64,000 nucleotides of DNA from Vibrio maerlii (GCF_003415655.1 NZ_QRHC01000006.1:62001-126000); one strand, 5' to 3'. Shown: positions 36,775 through 46,676, counted from the stretch's first letter. The notes: generated from the letters alone by a model not told the origin. Program-made: numbers and translations.

Positions 36775-36883
36775 TAGCTGTCGAACGCTAGAAACACACC
36801 GTCAAAACATCAAGCATAAACTTGATATTCATTCGATTGCATTTTTGGCAAAGTACGGCTTGGCTAATGGGCTGGTGGATTAG
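36775..36883 (+). pseudogene. Duplicated 3' fragment of the response regulator gene
   Basis: This 109-bp fragment encodes CRTLETHRQNIKHKLDIHSI and ends ANGLVD with TAG, in the same phase as the intact response regulator at 31376-32014. Most of the 11 differences are silent or conservative, as between orthologues of different strains, not random decay. No upstream part of the gene is present. It marks the right boundary of the accessory insertion. Confidence 0.88.
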
Positions 36884-37060
36884 TCAGCGTTCAAATGAGA
36901 ATGTTAGAAAAATCTGTCTGTATTTTGCACAAAAACAGAGGCTTAGCCGAATAGACTGAATATCCATGCTACACTTACTGCCATGTACCTAACTCCCTCA
37001 ATGTGAAACTTAGGTGAACACAAACGTAGTGACCATGGTTGCGCTACAGGAAAAGAACTG

Positions 37061-37076
37061 GGCGGGTGGAACCGCC
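37061..37076 (+). promoter_or_regulatory. GC-rich hairpin in the BCCT gene leader
   Basis: GGCGG and CCGCC pair across a 6-nt loop just before the GTGAGG ribosome site of the transporter. It could influence initiation. A palindromic ACCATGGT lies about 30 bp upstream. No known riboswitch class was recognised. Confidence 0.35.
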
Positions 37077-37090
37077 TAAAGTGAGGAGTC

Positions 37091-38662
37091 ATGACAAAAG
37101 GTGTAGATAAGTACAGTATCGATAGTACCGATTATACAATCGGACAAGATAACGTACAGAAGTGGGGATTTGATGTACATAATGCCGTATTTGGCATTAG
37201 TGCAGGTTTGATTATTCTATTCTTGATTGCAGCAATGGTGTTGGATGCCAACACGGCTAAAGCGTTTCTTGATGGACTTAAGTGGCAGATTATTGGCTCT
37301 TTTGACTGGCTGTTTATTTGGTCCGGTAACATTTTCGTGGTCTTCTGCTTGGCATTGATTGTGAGCCCTTACGGTAAGATTCGTTTGGGTGGTAGCGACG
37401 CTGTTGCAGACTACTCATTCCTATCTTGGCTATCCATGCTGTTCGCAGCAGGTATGGGTATTGGCTTGATGTTCTGGAGTGTCGCAGAGCCGGTCGCCTA
37501 CTTTACGGGCTGGTATGAAACTCCATTAGGCGTAGAAGCAAATACACCTGAGGCTGCTCGTTTAGCTATGGGTGCAACTATGTACCACTGGGGTCTTCAC
37601 CCTTGGGCTATTTATGGTGTTGTTGCGCTTTCACTAGCCTTCTTTGCGTACAACAAAGGCCTTCCGCTTTCTATCCGCTCTATTTTCTATCCAATCCTTG
37701 GTGATCGTGCTTGGGGCTGGGCAGGTCATATTGTTGATATTCTTGCGGTTCTAGCTACGCTCTTTGGTCTCGCGACATCTTTGGGGCTAGGTGCTCAGCA
37801 AGCGGCGAGTGGTATCCACCACGTATTCGGTATCGATTCAGGCATTGGTCTGCAAGTGATTGTCATCGCAGTCGTAACGGGCCTTGCAATGCTATCTGTT
37901 ATCCGTGGTATCGACGGCGGTGTGAAGGTTGTTAGTAACATCAACATGATTGTGGCGTTCTTGCTACTTATCCTTGTTGCTTTAATCGGTTTTGCAGTGG
38001 CGTTGGGTTCAATTCCTACAACATTAATGGCTTATCTAGAAAACCTGATCCCATTAAGTAATCCTCATGGTCGTGATGATGAAGCGTGGTTCCAAGGTTG
38101 GACGGTATTCTACTGGGCTTGGTGGATTTCTTGGTCACCATTCGTAGGTATGTTTATTGCTCGCGTTTCTCGTGGCCGTACCGTTCGTGAGTTCATCACT
38201 GCAGTTCTGCTGGTACCGACAGCCGTGACATTGATTTGGATGTCAGTATTTGGCGGTATGGCAATTGATCAGGTACTGAATAATGTGGGTGAACTAGGCT
38301 CGAAAGGTTTGACCGATGTGTCACTGGCCATGTTCCAGATGTTTGATTCATTGCCATTTGGTACCATGCTTTCAATCATTGCTGTTGTTTTAGTATTGGT
38401 ATTCTTTATTACCTCATCGGACTCAGGTTCATTGGTTATCGATAGCATAACTGCTGGTGGTAAGGTCGATGCGCCAATCATGCAGCGTGTATTTTGGGCC
38501 TTCCTTGAAGGTGCTGTTGCGGTCGCTCTGCTGTGGGTCGGTGGTACTGAAGCGATTCAAGCTCTGCAAGCAGGTGCGATTTCAACTGCGTTGCCATTTA
38601 CCTTTGTGTTACTGGCAATGTGTGTCAGTTTGATAATGGGTATGCGAACAGAGAAGGTTTGA
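37091..38662 (+). CDS. BCCT-family betaine/carnitine/choline transporter
   Basis: A 523-residue secondary transporter with about 12 predicted membrane segments. Family signatures are FAAGMGIGLMFWSVAEPVAY (about residues 118-137) and the aromatic substrate box FYWAWWISWSPFVGMFIARV followed by SRGRTVREF. It probably imports glycine betaine or a related osmolyte; vibrios carry several paralogues. GAGG lies 7 nt upstream of the ATG. The short C-terminal tail lacks a long regulatory extension. The stop codon TGA shares its A with the first base of the interspersed element that follows. Confidence 0.93.
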   Translation: MTKGVDKYSIDSTDYTIGQDNVQKWGFDVHNAVFGISAGLIILFLIAAMVLDANTAKAFLDGLKWQIIGSFDWLFIWSGNIFVVFCLALIVSPYGKIRLGGSDAVADYSFLSWLSMLFAAGMGIGLMFWSVAEPVAYFTGWYETPLGVEANTPEAARLAMGATMYHWGLHPWAIYGVVALSLAFFAYNKGLPLSIRSIFYPILGDRAWGWAGHIVDILAVLATLFGLATSLGLGAQQAASGIHHVFGIDSGIGLQVIVIAVVTGLAMLSVIRGIDGGVKVVSNINMIVAFLLLILVALIGFAVALGSIPTTLMAYLENLIPLSNPHGRDDEAWFQGWTVFYWAWWISWSPFVGMFIARVSRGRTVREFITAVLLVPTAVTLIWMSVFGGMAIDQVLNNVGELGSKGLTDVSLAMFQMFDSLPFGTMLSIIAVVLVLVFFITSSDSGSLVIDSITAGGKVDAPIMQRVFWAFLEGAVAVALLWVGGTEAIQALQAGAISTALPFTFVLLAMCVSLIMGMRTEKV

Positions 38663-38824
38663 TACCAATCGCATCAATTATCTAATCATTCTTGCTTGTT
38701 AAAACCGCTGATAACTGCGTTAAAGATCTTGTAGGTAGAACAACTAGCTAGCTGCAATCTTCGCCTTGTTCTAAGCGGTTTTTCCTACGCAATTTTCTGA
38801 ACATCTAATTAATGTGATTGGTAT
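38662..38824. mobile_element. MITE-like palindromic interspersed element (163 bp)
   Basis: Imperfect terminal inverted repeats, ATACCAATCGCATCAATTA at the left and TAATTAATGTGATTGGTAT at the right, bound the element. A nested pair (AAAACCGCT near 38700 and AGCGGTTTT near 38775) makes most of it foldable. There is no open reading frame, so it would be non-autonomous. Elements with ATACCAATC-type ends occur between genes in vibrios from general knowledge; copy number was not checked. Confidence 0.7.
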
Positions 38825-38844
38825 ATTCAACTGATCGATTTGGT

Positions 38845-38872
38845 AAAAAGGTGAGCATTTGCTCACCTTTTT
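38845..38872. terminator. Bidirectional terminator between BCCT and exonuclease genes
   Basis: AAAAAGGTGAGC and GCTCACCTTTTT form a perfect 12-bp stem with loop ATTT and flanking A- and T-runs, between convergent genes. Confidence 0.92.
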
Positions 38873-38902
38873 TGTGTTCATTGGTGTGGTTGAGTCTGAA
38901 AT

Positions 38903-39619
38903 TTAGAGCCAGAAATCCCGCACTGGTAGGTCACCATCGTGATGATAGGCAATCTGAGCCTGTAGAAGTTCAGCTGTGGCAATGGCATCCGTAAGAGCAT
39001 GATGCGGTGTGTAATCGGGTAGTCCATAACGGCGGCGGCTTTGAGCAAGCCTCACCGAACCAGGTTGTGCTCCCTTTAAGCGGTTCAGAATACCGCCCGT
39101 AACTTTTTTCTGAATGATAGACTCAATTTCCATGGTATCGAGCACTGGGAACTCAATGCCTTCTTTATAACGCTCCATCAGAGCATGCGCCAGAAACTCT
39201 CGCTCGATGCGCTGATAGTGCACCACCATGATTTTCCCAGACATCTCATTGAGGACTTCTTCAATTACTTCAGACAAGTCTGGTGCATCAAGAATGTCAT
39301 TGTGGGTGATACCATGAATGACGACTGATTCTTCATCAAGTTGCTGACGTGGTCTTACTGTCCAGTGTTTTGCTCGGTTGAGGAACACCCGATTGAGATT
39401 AAAAGGCACAGTGCCAATAGTTAGAATCCCATCCTTTTTTGACTCTAATCCAGTAGTTTCAAAATCCATTGCGATGAATTCAATCTCAGATAGCGGTGTA
39501 TTAGGAGCAGGCAATTCTTTGGAATAGAAATCGACCAATAAAGGATGCTTAGCTCTATCTTTCAGCGTTTTTTGCTTCTGGTTCCAAGCAATGCTCGGGC
39601 TTTTAAATAGTCTTTTCAT
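38903..39619 (-). CDS. DnaQ-like 3'-5' exonuclease (DEDDh)
   Basis: A 238-residue exonuclease-domain protein. Exo I reads FIAMDFETTGLES (about residues 47-59), a conserved IHGITHNDILDAPDL block follows, Exo II is IMVVHYQRIEREFL and Exo III HHALTDAIATAELL with the DEDDh histidine. It begins 20 bp after the DUF294 gene, and this pairing recurs in many gammaproteobacteria from general knowledge. It could act on DNA or RNA ends or on nucleotides under control of the sensor-like partner. Substrate unknown. Confidence 0.9.
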   Translation of the reverse strand: MKRLFKSPSIAWNQKQKTLKDRAKHPLLVDFYSKELPAPNTPLSEIEFIAMDFETTGLESKKDGILTIGTVPFNLNRVFLNRAKHWTVRPRQQLDEESVVIHGITHNDILDAPDLSEVIEEVLNEMSGKIMVVHYQRIEREFLAHALMERYKEGIEFPVLDTMEIESIIQKKVTGGILNRLKGAQPGSVRLAQSRRRYGLPDYTPHHALTDAIATAELLQAQIAYHHDGDLPVRDFWL

Positions 39620-39639
39620 AGTCTTTGCTCACTATTAGG

Positions 39640-41529
39640 CTATTTGAAGCTGTTGCTCGCTTGGTAGCGGAACTTCAAAAAGTTTTGCGCATTGCTCAGG
39701 ATTTGGAACGCATCTTTGAGGTTGCGACGTTCAAAGTCTGACAAATTCTCGGGTTCGATATTGTTGTCTGGCTCAATCTCATTTTCGACATCTAATGCTT
39801 GGTGGCGAATACGCACCATAGATATAAACTCCATTGCATCTTTGATGTCTTGGGCACGTCCTTTAGGCAAGATGCCTGCATCAATAATGTCGTCTAGGCG
39901 CTCAAAGGAGTTCTTAGATCGGGATGCTACAGCCAAAGCGTGCACACGAACTAAATCGACGAGAGGGGCGGTACCACGGCGTTTAAGGTTGATGGAGTTC
40001 TTATGCTGGCCATCTTTCTCAACCACAAAACTTTGAAAGAAACCAAGTGGCGGAGTACGATTCAGCGCGTTACGCGCGAGGCATGCTAAGAAACGATTGT
40101 TTTTGCGAGCACGTCGCACGATGAAGCTGTTGAGTTGCTCTGCCCATTTTAATCGGCCATACACACCATCTAAATCGAAGAAGATAGACGCATTGAGCAG
40201 TGCTTTTGGATTTGGATCATCAATCCAATCTGCAAAGCACGCTTCCCATTCAGAACGTGTCATGCGCCATTCAGGGTTAGTCGCCATAATGTCACCAGTA
40301 CAATAGCTATAGCCACATTGGTCGAGACCATCACAAACGAACTTGGCTAAGTCGGCGAAGTATTTATCATGGCGATCTTTCTTAAACGTGTCATCGAGAA
40401 TGATAGCGTTGTCTTGGTCGGTAACGATGAGTTGTTCATCACGTCCCATTGACCCAAGAGCTAAGAAACAGTACTGAACCGGCGGTGGACCAAGCTTCTC
40501 TTCAGCAAGCTCAATAATACGTTGCTTAAAGCTACGCCCAATTACCGACATCGCACTGCCGACCATGTGCGAGTTTGCGTCTTCATTGACCAAACGCACA
40601 AAGCTATCTTTTACTTGCTCAGAGAGCGTCGCAAGTTCTTCGATCGTCTGCTGCTGGAAGATACTGCTTACCAGTAATAGAGAGTTTTGAGACTCGTAAC
40701 GAACGATGTCCGTCGCTTCGATGATACCGATAGGTTTCTTATCTTTTACTACTGGTAGATGGTGCACGTTATATCGAAGCATGGTTAGCATAGCTTCATA
40801 GACATAGGCGTTATGATCTAGAGAAATAACCTCTGCTGTCATCACTGTAGACACTTCGTCTTCAGGGTTTAAACCTTCAGCAAGAACGCGAGTACACAAA
40901 TCACGGTCTGTAATGATACCAATGACTGCTGATGAGTCATCTTCGTCATCTTCTACGATTTCAGGGTCGATGATCAGTAGTGAAGAAACATTTTCTTCTG
41001 CCATGATTTGCGCGGCATGTTGAATAGTTTGACCACGGTTGATGGTTGGTGCTTCGCGAGTGAGGAGTGTGCGTACCTTAGAGGTGGTAAGGTCGTTGGC
41101 ATCGTTGTTGTCAGAGACAGCCTGACGCAGGCGTGCGTTGTCTTCAACTTCCACAAAGTCAGCAAACGAATCGTGGTTTTCATAAAGCTCTTGGAAAATA
41201 GCCTCTGGAATACAGTAAACCAACGTGTCTTCAATGGCTTTAACCGGGAAACGAACCTTGTTGTTGGTCAAGAGGCCCATTTGGCCGAACAGGTCACCTT
41301 CATCCATTCGGTTGTAAAGCTCGCCTTTACGTCGATACACCTCGACAACGCCACTTCGGACCATATATAGATCATGAATTTCATCACCAAAATGAATGAT
41401 TGGTGTGCCTTCACGGTAGTATGAGATCTCAATACTTTTGGTTACCGTTTCAAGGGTTTCTTCGGGCAGCTCATTAAAAGGAGGGTATTGCGCGAGAAAG
41501 TTTTGAATTTCGAGTAATTCAGCTTCCAT
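39640..41529 (-). CDS. Cyclic-nucleotide-binding/CBS/DUF294 nucleotidyltransferase-like protein
   Basis: A 629-residue multidomain cytosolic protein. In order: a cNMP-binding fold (about 15-130, IHFGDEIHDLYMVRSGVVEV), two CBS domains (about 155-285, DRDLCTRVLAEG and VHHLPVVKDKKPIGIIEATD), and a DUF294 putative nucleotidyltransferase (LGSMGRDEQLIVTDQDNAII) with its C-terminal helical partner. The GSMGRDEQ motif with later aspartates resembles GlnD/Pol-beta-like enzymes. It is cotranscribed with the DEDDh exonuclease. Its ligand and target are unknown; nucleotide-sensing control of the exonuclease is an inference. Confidence 0.9.
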   Translation of the reverse strand: MEAELLEIQNFLAQYPPFNELPEETLETVTKSIEISYYREGTPIIHFGDEIHDLYMVRSGVVEVYRRKGELYNRMDEGDLFGQMGLLTNNKVRFPVKAIEDTLVYCIPEAIFQELYENHDSFADFVEVEDNARLRQAVSDNNDANDLTTSKVRTLLTREAPTINRGQTIQHAAQIMAEENVSSLLIIDPEIVEDDEDDSSAVIGIITDRDLCTRVLAEGLNPEDEVSTVMTAEVISLDHNAYVYEAMLTMLRYNVHHLPVVKDKKPIGIIEATDIVRYESQNSLLLVSSIFQQQTIEELATLSEQVKDSFVRLVNEDANSHMVGSAMSVIGRSFKQRIIELAEEKLGPPPVQYCFLALGSMGRDEQLIVTDQDNAIILDDTFKKDRHDKYFADLAKFVCDGLDQCGYSYCTGDIMATNPEWRMTRSEWEACFADWIDDPNPKALLNASIFFDLDGVYGRLKWAEQLNSFIVRRARKNNRFLACLARNALNRTPPLGFFQSFVVEKDGQHKNSINLKRRGTAPLVDLVRVHALAVASRSKNSFERLDDIIDAGILPKGRAQDIKDAMEFISMVRIRHQALDVENEIEPDNNIEPENLSDFERRNLKDAFQILSNAQNFLKFRYQASNSFK

Positions 41530-41678
41530 GTGTTCTTTTCCAATTTTGATAACACCTTGATGCTACCGCAATTTATAGTCGATAGATATGATTAACCTTA
41601 GCTAAGACCGTAGAAAAGAGTAGGGAAAACGATAAAGTTTTATGATGGTTCTCCCCAACAAAAGAAAGTGTAAAGAAA

Positions 41679-41698
41679 GAGCCAGCAAACGCTGGCTC
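41679..41698 (-). terminator. Terminator of aspC
   Basis: GAGCCAGC and GCTGGCTC form a perfect 8-bp stem with a 4-nt loop, 35 bp after the aspC stop; on the minus strand it is followed by TTTCTTT. Confidence 0.78.
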
Positions 41699-41733
41699 GG
41701 AATCTTAAATTTGGTCGTTAAATGTTCTTAGGA

Positions 41734-42924
41734 TTAAAGAACCGCTGCGATGCCCTTACATAGAGGGCCCATGTTGTTCTTGGTCATGCCTGCAACGCTG
41801 ATGCGGCCAGAGCCTACAATGTAGATGCCAAACTCTTCTTTTAGGCGAGTTACTTGCTCTTTAGTTAGACCAGAGAATGAGAACATACCGTTTTGGCGCT
41901 CAATGAAGCTAAAGTCTGCATCCACACCTTCTGCTTTTAGTGTTGTAACGAACAGCTCACGCATCTCTTGGATACGGTCGCGCATTTCAGCAACTTCAGC
42001 TTCCCATTCAGCGCGTAGTGCTGCATCACCAAGGATTTGAGTGACGACTGCGCTACCGTGTGCTGGTGGGTTTGAGTAAATAGAGCGGATAATACTTTTT
42101 ACTTGAGAGAATGCGGTTGTTGCTACTTCTTCGCTCTCAGCAACCAGTGTGAATGCACCCACACGCTCGTTGTAAAGGCCAAAGTTCTTAGAGAAAGAAC
42201 TCGCAACTAGGATTTCTTTGTTGTATTTCGCGAATGTACGTAGACCCTGAGCATCTTCTTCAACACCTTTAGCGAAGCCTTGGTATGCGAAATCGAATAG
42301 TGGTAGTAAGCCTTTATCTGCAACCAGTTTTGCCAGTGTTTCCCACTCTTCAGCCGTTGGGTCGATACCTGTTGGGTTATGGCAGCAGCCGTGTAGCAGA
42401 ACGATGTCACCTGCAGAAGCATTCTCTAGGTCTGCAACCATACCAGCAAAGTCTTTGTCTTTCGTTTCAGCGTTGTAGTAGCTGTATTGAGCTGTTTCGA
42501 TACCCGTCGCAGAGAACACGCCATTATGGTTTGCCCACGTAGGGTTACTGATCCAGATTTTAACCTCACCAAGTTGACGCTTGATGAATTCACCGGCAAC
42601 GCGAAGTGCACCCGTGCCACCAGGAGCTTGAGCTGTTTTCGCACGCTTTTGATTAACGATCTCTGCATCTGCGCCGAACAGCAGTTTTTGTACTGCTAGG
42701 CCATACTCAGCAGTACCTTCAATCGTTAGGTAAGATTTTGTTTTCTCGTTTTCTAATAGAACCGCTTCTGCTTTCTTTACGGTATTTAGAACAGGCGTTT
42801 GACCGTCTTCGTTCTTGTAAATACCAACACCTAGGTTGATCTTTTCAGCGCGAGAGTCTTTTTTAAACTCTTCAGTTAGGCCAAGGATAGGATCGGCAGG
42901 AGCCGCGAGTACTTTTTCAAACAT
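41734..42924 (-). CDS. aspC: Aspartate aminotransferase
   Basis: A 396-residue PLP enzyme interconverting aspartate and 2-oxoglutarate with oxaloacetate and glutamate. It has the same length and near-colinear motifs as E. coli Asp[57 protein letters not shown], the PLP lysine in [15 protein letters not shown] and [14 protein letters not shown]. Some overlap with TyrB activity is possible. It is monocistronic with a 169-bp upstream spacer in which I see nothing specific. Confidence 0.95.
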   Translation of the reverse strand: MFEKVLAAPADPILGLTEEFKKDSRAEKINLGVGIYKNEDGQTPVLNTVKKAEAVLLENEKTKSYLTIEGTAEYGLAVQKLLFGADAEIVNQKRAKTAQAPGGTGALRVAGEFIKRQLGEVKIWISNPTWANHNGVFSATGIETAQYSYYNAETKDKDFAGMVADLENASAGDIVLLHGCCHNPTGIDPTAEEWETLAKLVADKGLLPLFDFAYQGFAKGVEEDAQGLRTFAKYNKEILVASSFSKNFGLYNERVGAFTLVAESEEVATTAFSQVKSIIRSIYSNPPAHGSAVVTQILGDAALRAEWEAEVAEMRDRIQEMRELFVTTLKAEGVDADFSFIERQNGMFSFSGLTKEQVTRLKEEFGIYIVGSGRISVAGMTKNNMGPLCKGIAAVL

Positions 42925-43093
42925 AATCTTCGTCCGTGCAAAATTTAAGAGGGATAATAACTAGTTGTAGTTATACCTGTCTGAAAACGGGCTGACAACA
43001 AAAAGTATGAAAATAGTCGCTAGATGCAGTTTTACTCTTAGGAAACGAATTTGTGATGCTTAATGTGGGGGAAAAGTAAGGAAACTTCTGACT

Positions 43094-43744
43094 TTACATG
43101 TACTTTGCACGCTCAGTATCCCAATCTACTGGTTGGGTTAGGTCAATGCGACCACTTGCTTTTAAGCCAAGAAAGGAATCTAAATAAAAGTAGGGAGCGT
43201 TAGAAAGGTCACCATCAATAAAGTAAAAGTGGCAAACTCCCATGTTTGCAGCGTTCATTGGCTGATGAATAAATACAGGATAGCTATTGTTTAATGCATC
43301 TTGAATAAAGTTAGACGTAAGACTTCCTGAAGAGTTATTGGTGCCACCTTCATTTCCGTCACTCCATCGAGCCGAGTAGGTCAGCCCACCAAGTAGGTCG
43401 GTATTTGCAAGATCATTGATGGTGTGAGAGCAGGCCGTCACATTGTGAATGCCTGTTTTACTGCGGCTAAAATTGGGTTTGGGGTAGCATGAACCGTTGT
43501 TGTCGGTATAGATACCATTTGCGTTAAAACTGGTGTCACCAGCTCCATCTCGAGCTAAACAAACTGCATGAAAAATATCGATAGCAGAGCCAAAATCAGC
43601 AAACACTGCCGCTGCCGACTCGTTACCTGCCTCGCCAGACAGATTAATAAATCGAGGTGCTGCGAACACACTCAAAATACCGAGAATTACAATAACAACC
43701 ACTAACTCTACAAGAGTAAATCCATTGTGTTTTCTGATTGTCAT
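43094..43744 (-). CDS. Type IV pilin-like protein (MshA/MshB class), second of a pair
   Basis: A 216-residue prepilin-like protein. The short leader MTIRKHNG is cleaved before [20 protein letters not shown], a classic N-methylated hydrophobic helix with Glu5. The globular part has four or more cysteines, including [10 protein letters not shown] near the end, fitting the disulphide loop of MSHA-type minor pilins. GGGA lies 7 nt before the ATG. It follows a paralogue of the same length by 76 bp. No assembly genes are in the window, so the pair must use machinery encoded elsewhere. Confidence 0.88.
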   Translation of the reverse strand: MTIRKHNGFTLVELVVVIVILGILSVFAAPRFINLSGEAGNESAAAVFADFGSAIDIFHAVCLARDGAGDTSFNANGIYTDNNGSCYPKPNFSRSKTGIHNVTACSHTINDLANTDLLGGLTYSARWSDGNEGGTNNSSGSLTSNFIQDALNNSYPVFIHQPMNAANMGVCHFYFIDGDLSNAPYFYLDSFLGLKASGRIDLTQPVDWDTERAKYM

Positions 43745-43820
43745 ATTGAAATCCCTTTACGGCGTACTGCATAACGTAAGGTGACAATTTATTTACTTTT
43801 TGTCAACAACTCTAAGTGAG

Positions 43821-44471
43821 TTAATCCTCAAGGCTTGTATCCCAGGTAAAGCCGTTCGAGATGTCCTTACGACCATTGGCCATTTCACCGATATTGGCAT
43901 CATAAAGTAAGAAAGGCGCTTCAGTAGTGTCTCCGGAGATAATATAAATTTGGCACGCAGCTTGTGCACCAGCATTTGGCCTTTGTACAAGTATGTCAAA
44001 GCCACTATCAATCTCGGTTTGCAAGGTGGCAGCTGTTACTCTTCGCCTTGAAACGTATGTGACGTTGTCGTCACGAAAGTAGTCGCCATCGACAAGAGAT
44101 TGGATCATGTCATAACAGGAAGCTGCGCTATTGATTGTCCTTCTTGCGCGGTTGCTGTGCAGTACGGGATAGCAATTTCCTGCGTAACTAGAGTAGATGC
44201 CATCGATATTGAAGGCATCAGGTACGATTTGAGTCCGTGGATTGCTGGTATCTCCTCCTCTTGCGTAACAAACACCTTGAAAGAGGCTTACAGCTGAAGC
44301 AAAGCTACTTAATGACGCTGCGCCTACCTCATTATTTGCGCTGGACGAGAGGTTGATGAATCGGGGAGCGGCAACAACGGCTAAAATACCCAAGATGACA
44401 ATAACGACAACCAGTTCTATCAATGTAAAACCAGTATTTGTTTTAGTAGAGTTTCTAAGATAGATAGGCAA
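43821..44471 (-). CDS. Type IV pilin-like protein (MshA/MshB class), first of a pair
   Basis: A 216-residue paralogue of the next gene. The leader MPIYLRNSTKTNTG precedes [20 protein letters not shown], then APRFINLSS, a block it shares with its neighbour. Cysteines at CYARGG, NCYPVL, SCYDMI and ACQIYIISGD match the neighbour's positions roughly, so the pair arose by tandem duplication with strong divergence of the head domain. It is probably a minor or alternative pilin subunit. A terminator of asnS lies upstream. Confidence 0.88.
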   Translation of the reverse strand: MPIYLRNSTKTNTGFTLIELVVVIVILGILAVVAAPRFINLSSSANNEVGAASLSSFASAVSLFQGVCYARGGDTSNPRTQIVPDAFNIDGIYSSYAGNCYPVLHSNRARRTINSAASCYDMIQSLVDGDYFRDDNVTYVSRRRVTAATLQTEIDSGFDILVQRPNAGAQAACQIYIISGDTTEAPFLLYDANIGEMANGRKDISNGFTWDTSLED

Positions 44472-44550
44472 GATATTTAACCACTTATTTACATCATCTG
44501 CATGAATCTAAAATAGCACTATAATTTTGATTTGTAATGAGCAGGCATAA

Positions 44551-44577
44551 AAAAACCTCCACAAGGTGGAGGTTTTT
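44551..44577 (-). terminator. Terminator of asnS
   Basis: AAAAACCTCCAC and GTGGAGGTTTTT form a 12-bp stem with a 3-nt loop, 18 bp after the asnS stop. Confidence 0.93.
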
Positions 44578-44595
44578 ATCAACTAATTCATGTAA

Positions 44596-45996
44596 TTAGA
44601 AGTTAGCAGAGCGTGGTGTACGAGGGAATGGAATCACGTCACGAACGTTACCCATACCTGTTACGTAAGACACTAGACGCTCAAAGCCTAGGCCGAAACC
44701 AGCGTGAGGCACTGTACCGTATTTACGTAGATCGCGGTACCAGCTCATGTGCTCAGGATCGATACCCACTTCACGCATACGCTCGTCTAGAATGTCTAGA
44801 CGTTCTTCACGCTGAGAACCACCGATGATTTCACCGATACCAGGTGCCAGTACGTCCATTGCCGCTACTGTCTTACCGTCATCGTTAGCACGCATGTAGA
44901 ATGCTTTGATGTCTTTCGGGTAGTTCTTAACAATTACTGGCGCTTTAAAGTGCTCTTCCGCTAGAAAACGCTCGTGCTCAGAAGACATATCGATACCCCA
45001 TTCAACTGGGAATTCGAACTCACGACCTGAATCTAGAAGGATCTGGATTGCGTCCGTGTAGTCAACTTGTGCGAAGTCAGAAGAAACAAACTGCTCTAGG
45101 CGAGTGATTGCTTGTTTGTCGATGCGTTGAGCGAAGAACTCAAGGTCATCACGACACTCGTCAAGTACTGCTTTGAATACGAACTTAAGCATATCTTCTG
45201 ATAGCTTAGCCACGTCGTCTAGGTCTGCGAATGCTACTTCAGGCTCAACCATCCAGAATTCCGCTAGGTGGCGGCTAGTGTTTGAGTTTTCAGCACGGAA
45301 CGTAGGACCAAACGTGTAAACTTTGCTTAGTGCACAAGCGTAAGCTTCTGCGTTTAGCTGACCAGATACGGTTAGGAATGTCTCTTTACCGAAGAAATCT
45401 TCGTTGTAATCAACATCGCCTTTGTCTGTGCGAGGTAGGTTTTCCATGTCTAGCGTAGAAACGCGGAACATTTCACCAGCACCTTCTGCATCAGAAGCCG
45501 TGATCAGTGGAGCAGATACCCAGAAGAAACCTTGCGCGTGGTAGAAGCGGTGAATCGCTTGAGACAGACAGTTACGAACACGCGCTACTGCACCGATTAC
45601 GTTAGTACGTGGACGTAGGTGTGCTACTTCACGTAAGTATTCGATAGAGTGGCGAGTTTTTGCCATTGGGTAAGTTTCTGCATCTTCAACCCAACCTACA
45701 ACTTTAACGTCAGTCGCAGCAAGCTCGAAGTCTTGACCTTTCGCAGGAGACTCAACAATCTTACCTGTTACTTCGACAGAGCAGCCAGTGGTTAGCTTTA
45801 GTACTTCGTCTTCGTAATTATTAAGATTATTAGGGACCACGGCCTGAATCGGGTCGAAACAAGAGCCGTCATAAATGGCAAGGAAAGAGATTCCAGCTTT
45901 GGAATCACGACGTGAACGGATCCAGCCGCGTACAGTTACTTCACTGTCTACCGCTAGCTGACCTTTCAATACGTCTTTTACAGGCGCGTAAGTCAT
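44596..45996 (-). CDS. asnS: Asparaginyl-tRNA synthetase
   Basis: A 466-residue class IIb synthetase, the same length as the E. coli enzyme. It has an N-terminal OB-fold anticodon-binding domain ([20 protein letters not shown]), motif 2 ([20 protein letters not shown]) and motif 3 ([15 protein letters not shown]). The frame is open to 46029; ATG 45996 ([12 protein letters not shown]) matches the conserved N-terminus, although the nearest GGAG is 12 nt away. It is divergent from queD. Confidence 0.97.
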   Translation of the reverse strand: MTYAPVKDVLKGQLAVDSEVTVRGWIRSRRDSKAGISFLAIYDGSCFDPIQAVVPNNLNNYEDEVLKLTTGCSVEVTGKIVESPAKGQDFELAATDVKVVGWVEDAETYPMAKTRHSIEYLREVAHLRPRTNVIGAVARVRNCLSQAIHRFYHAQGFFWVSAPLITASDAEGAGEMFRVSTLDMENLPRTDKGDVDYNEDFFGKETFLTVSGQLNAEAYACALSKVYTFGPTFRAENSNTSRHLAEFWMVEPEVAFADLDDVAKLSEDMLKFVFKAVLDECRDDLEFFAQRIDKQAITRLEQFVSSDFAQVDYTDAIQILLDSGREFEFPVEWGIDMSSEHERFLAEEHFKAPVIVKNYPKDIKAFYMRANDDGKTVAAMDVLAPGIGEIIGGSQREERLDILDERMREVGIDPEHMSWYRDLRKYGTVPHAGFGLGFERLVSYVTGMGNVRDVIPFPRTPRSANF

Positions 45997-46214
45997 GTTG
46001 ATTACATTCTCCATTGAGGTACAAAACACGTTATCTAGCGATCAAAAGGACGATCCCTAAACCCAACGTGCACAAAAATTTGGATTTAAACGAACATATT
46101 ACCTGTCAAATGAATCGCTTCAACCTTTATTCTTGAGTTGAGTTGAATAATTGATCTAACTGGGTGCTTTTTCGACCACCTGACATTCGATGATTGTGTT
46201 TCGGTAGGATATCG

Positions 46215-46282
46215 GCGGGTTTTAGCTAATAATACCCGCGCGGAGATAGCGAGCGATGACTACGTAGAAATAGCGTCTCCGC
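46215..46282 (+). promoter_or_regulatory. Two tandem stem-loops in the queD leader
   Basis: GCGGGT and ACCCGC (46215-46239) form one hairpin with loop TTTAGCTAATAAT; GCGGAGA (46240-46246) and TCTCCGC (46276-46282) form a second directly after it. They end 31 bp before the queD start. The first resembles the P1/L1 part of a preQ1-I riboswitch, but the A-rich 3' tail is missing, so I do not call it one. Confidence 0.4.
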
Positions 46283-46313
46283 ACATAAGATAAAAATGTT
46301 TCAGGAAACCATT

Positions 46314-46676
46314 ATGAAAACTGAGTTGTACAAAGAGTTTATGTTTGAAGCGGCGCACCATTTGCCAAATGTGCCAGAAGGGCACAAGTGTGGTCGTCTG
46401 CACGGGCACTCTTTTTTAGTTCGTCTTTATGTTGAAGGAGAAGTTGATCCACATACAGGTTGGGTGATCGACTTTTCTGAGATAAAAGCGGCGTTCAAGC
46501 CTATTTATAATCGCCTTGATCACTATTACTTAAATGACATCGAAGGGTTGGAAAACCCGACTAGTGAAGTGCTGGCAAAATGGATTTGGAATGAGCTAAA
46601 ACCTTCTCTACCTTTATTGAGCAAGGTAGAGATTAAAGAAACCTGTACAGCAGGATGTATTTATAAAGGCGAGTAA
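46314..46676 (+). CDS. queD: 6-carboxytetrahydropterin synthase
   Basis: A 120-residue member of the PTPS fold that converts dihydroneopterin triphosphate to 6-carboxytetrahydropterin in queuosine synthesis. Zinc ligands are His in FEAAHHLP and the HGHSF histidines; the catalytic cysteine is in [23 protein letters not shown] and [11 protein letters not shown] are typical. ATG 46314 has AGGAA 7 nt upstream. It stands alone, convergent with a GNAT gene. Confidence 0.94.
   Translation: MKTELYKEFMFEAAHHLPNVPEGHKCGRLHGHSFLVRLYVEGEVDPHTGWVIDFSEIKAAFKPIYNRLDHYYLNDIEGLENPTSEVLAKWIWNELKPSLPLLSKVEIKETCTAGCIYKGE

Noticed and set aside
46215..46239. preQ1-I riboswitch
   Set aside because: The hairpin and UUAGC loop resemble the aptamer, but the obligatory A-rich tail is absent; kept only as an unexplained leader structure.
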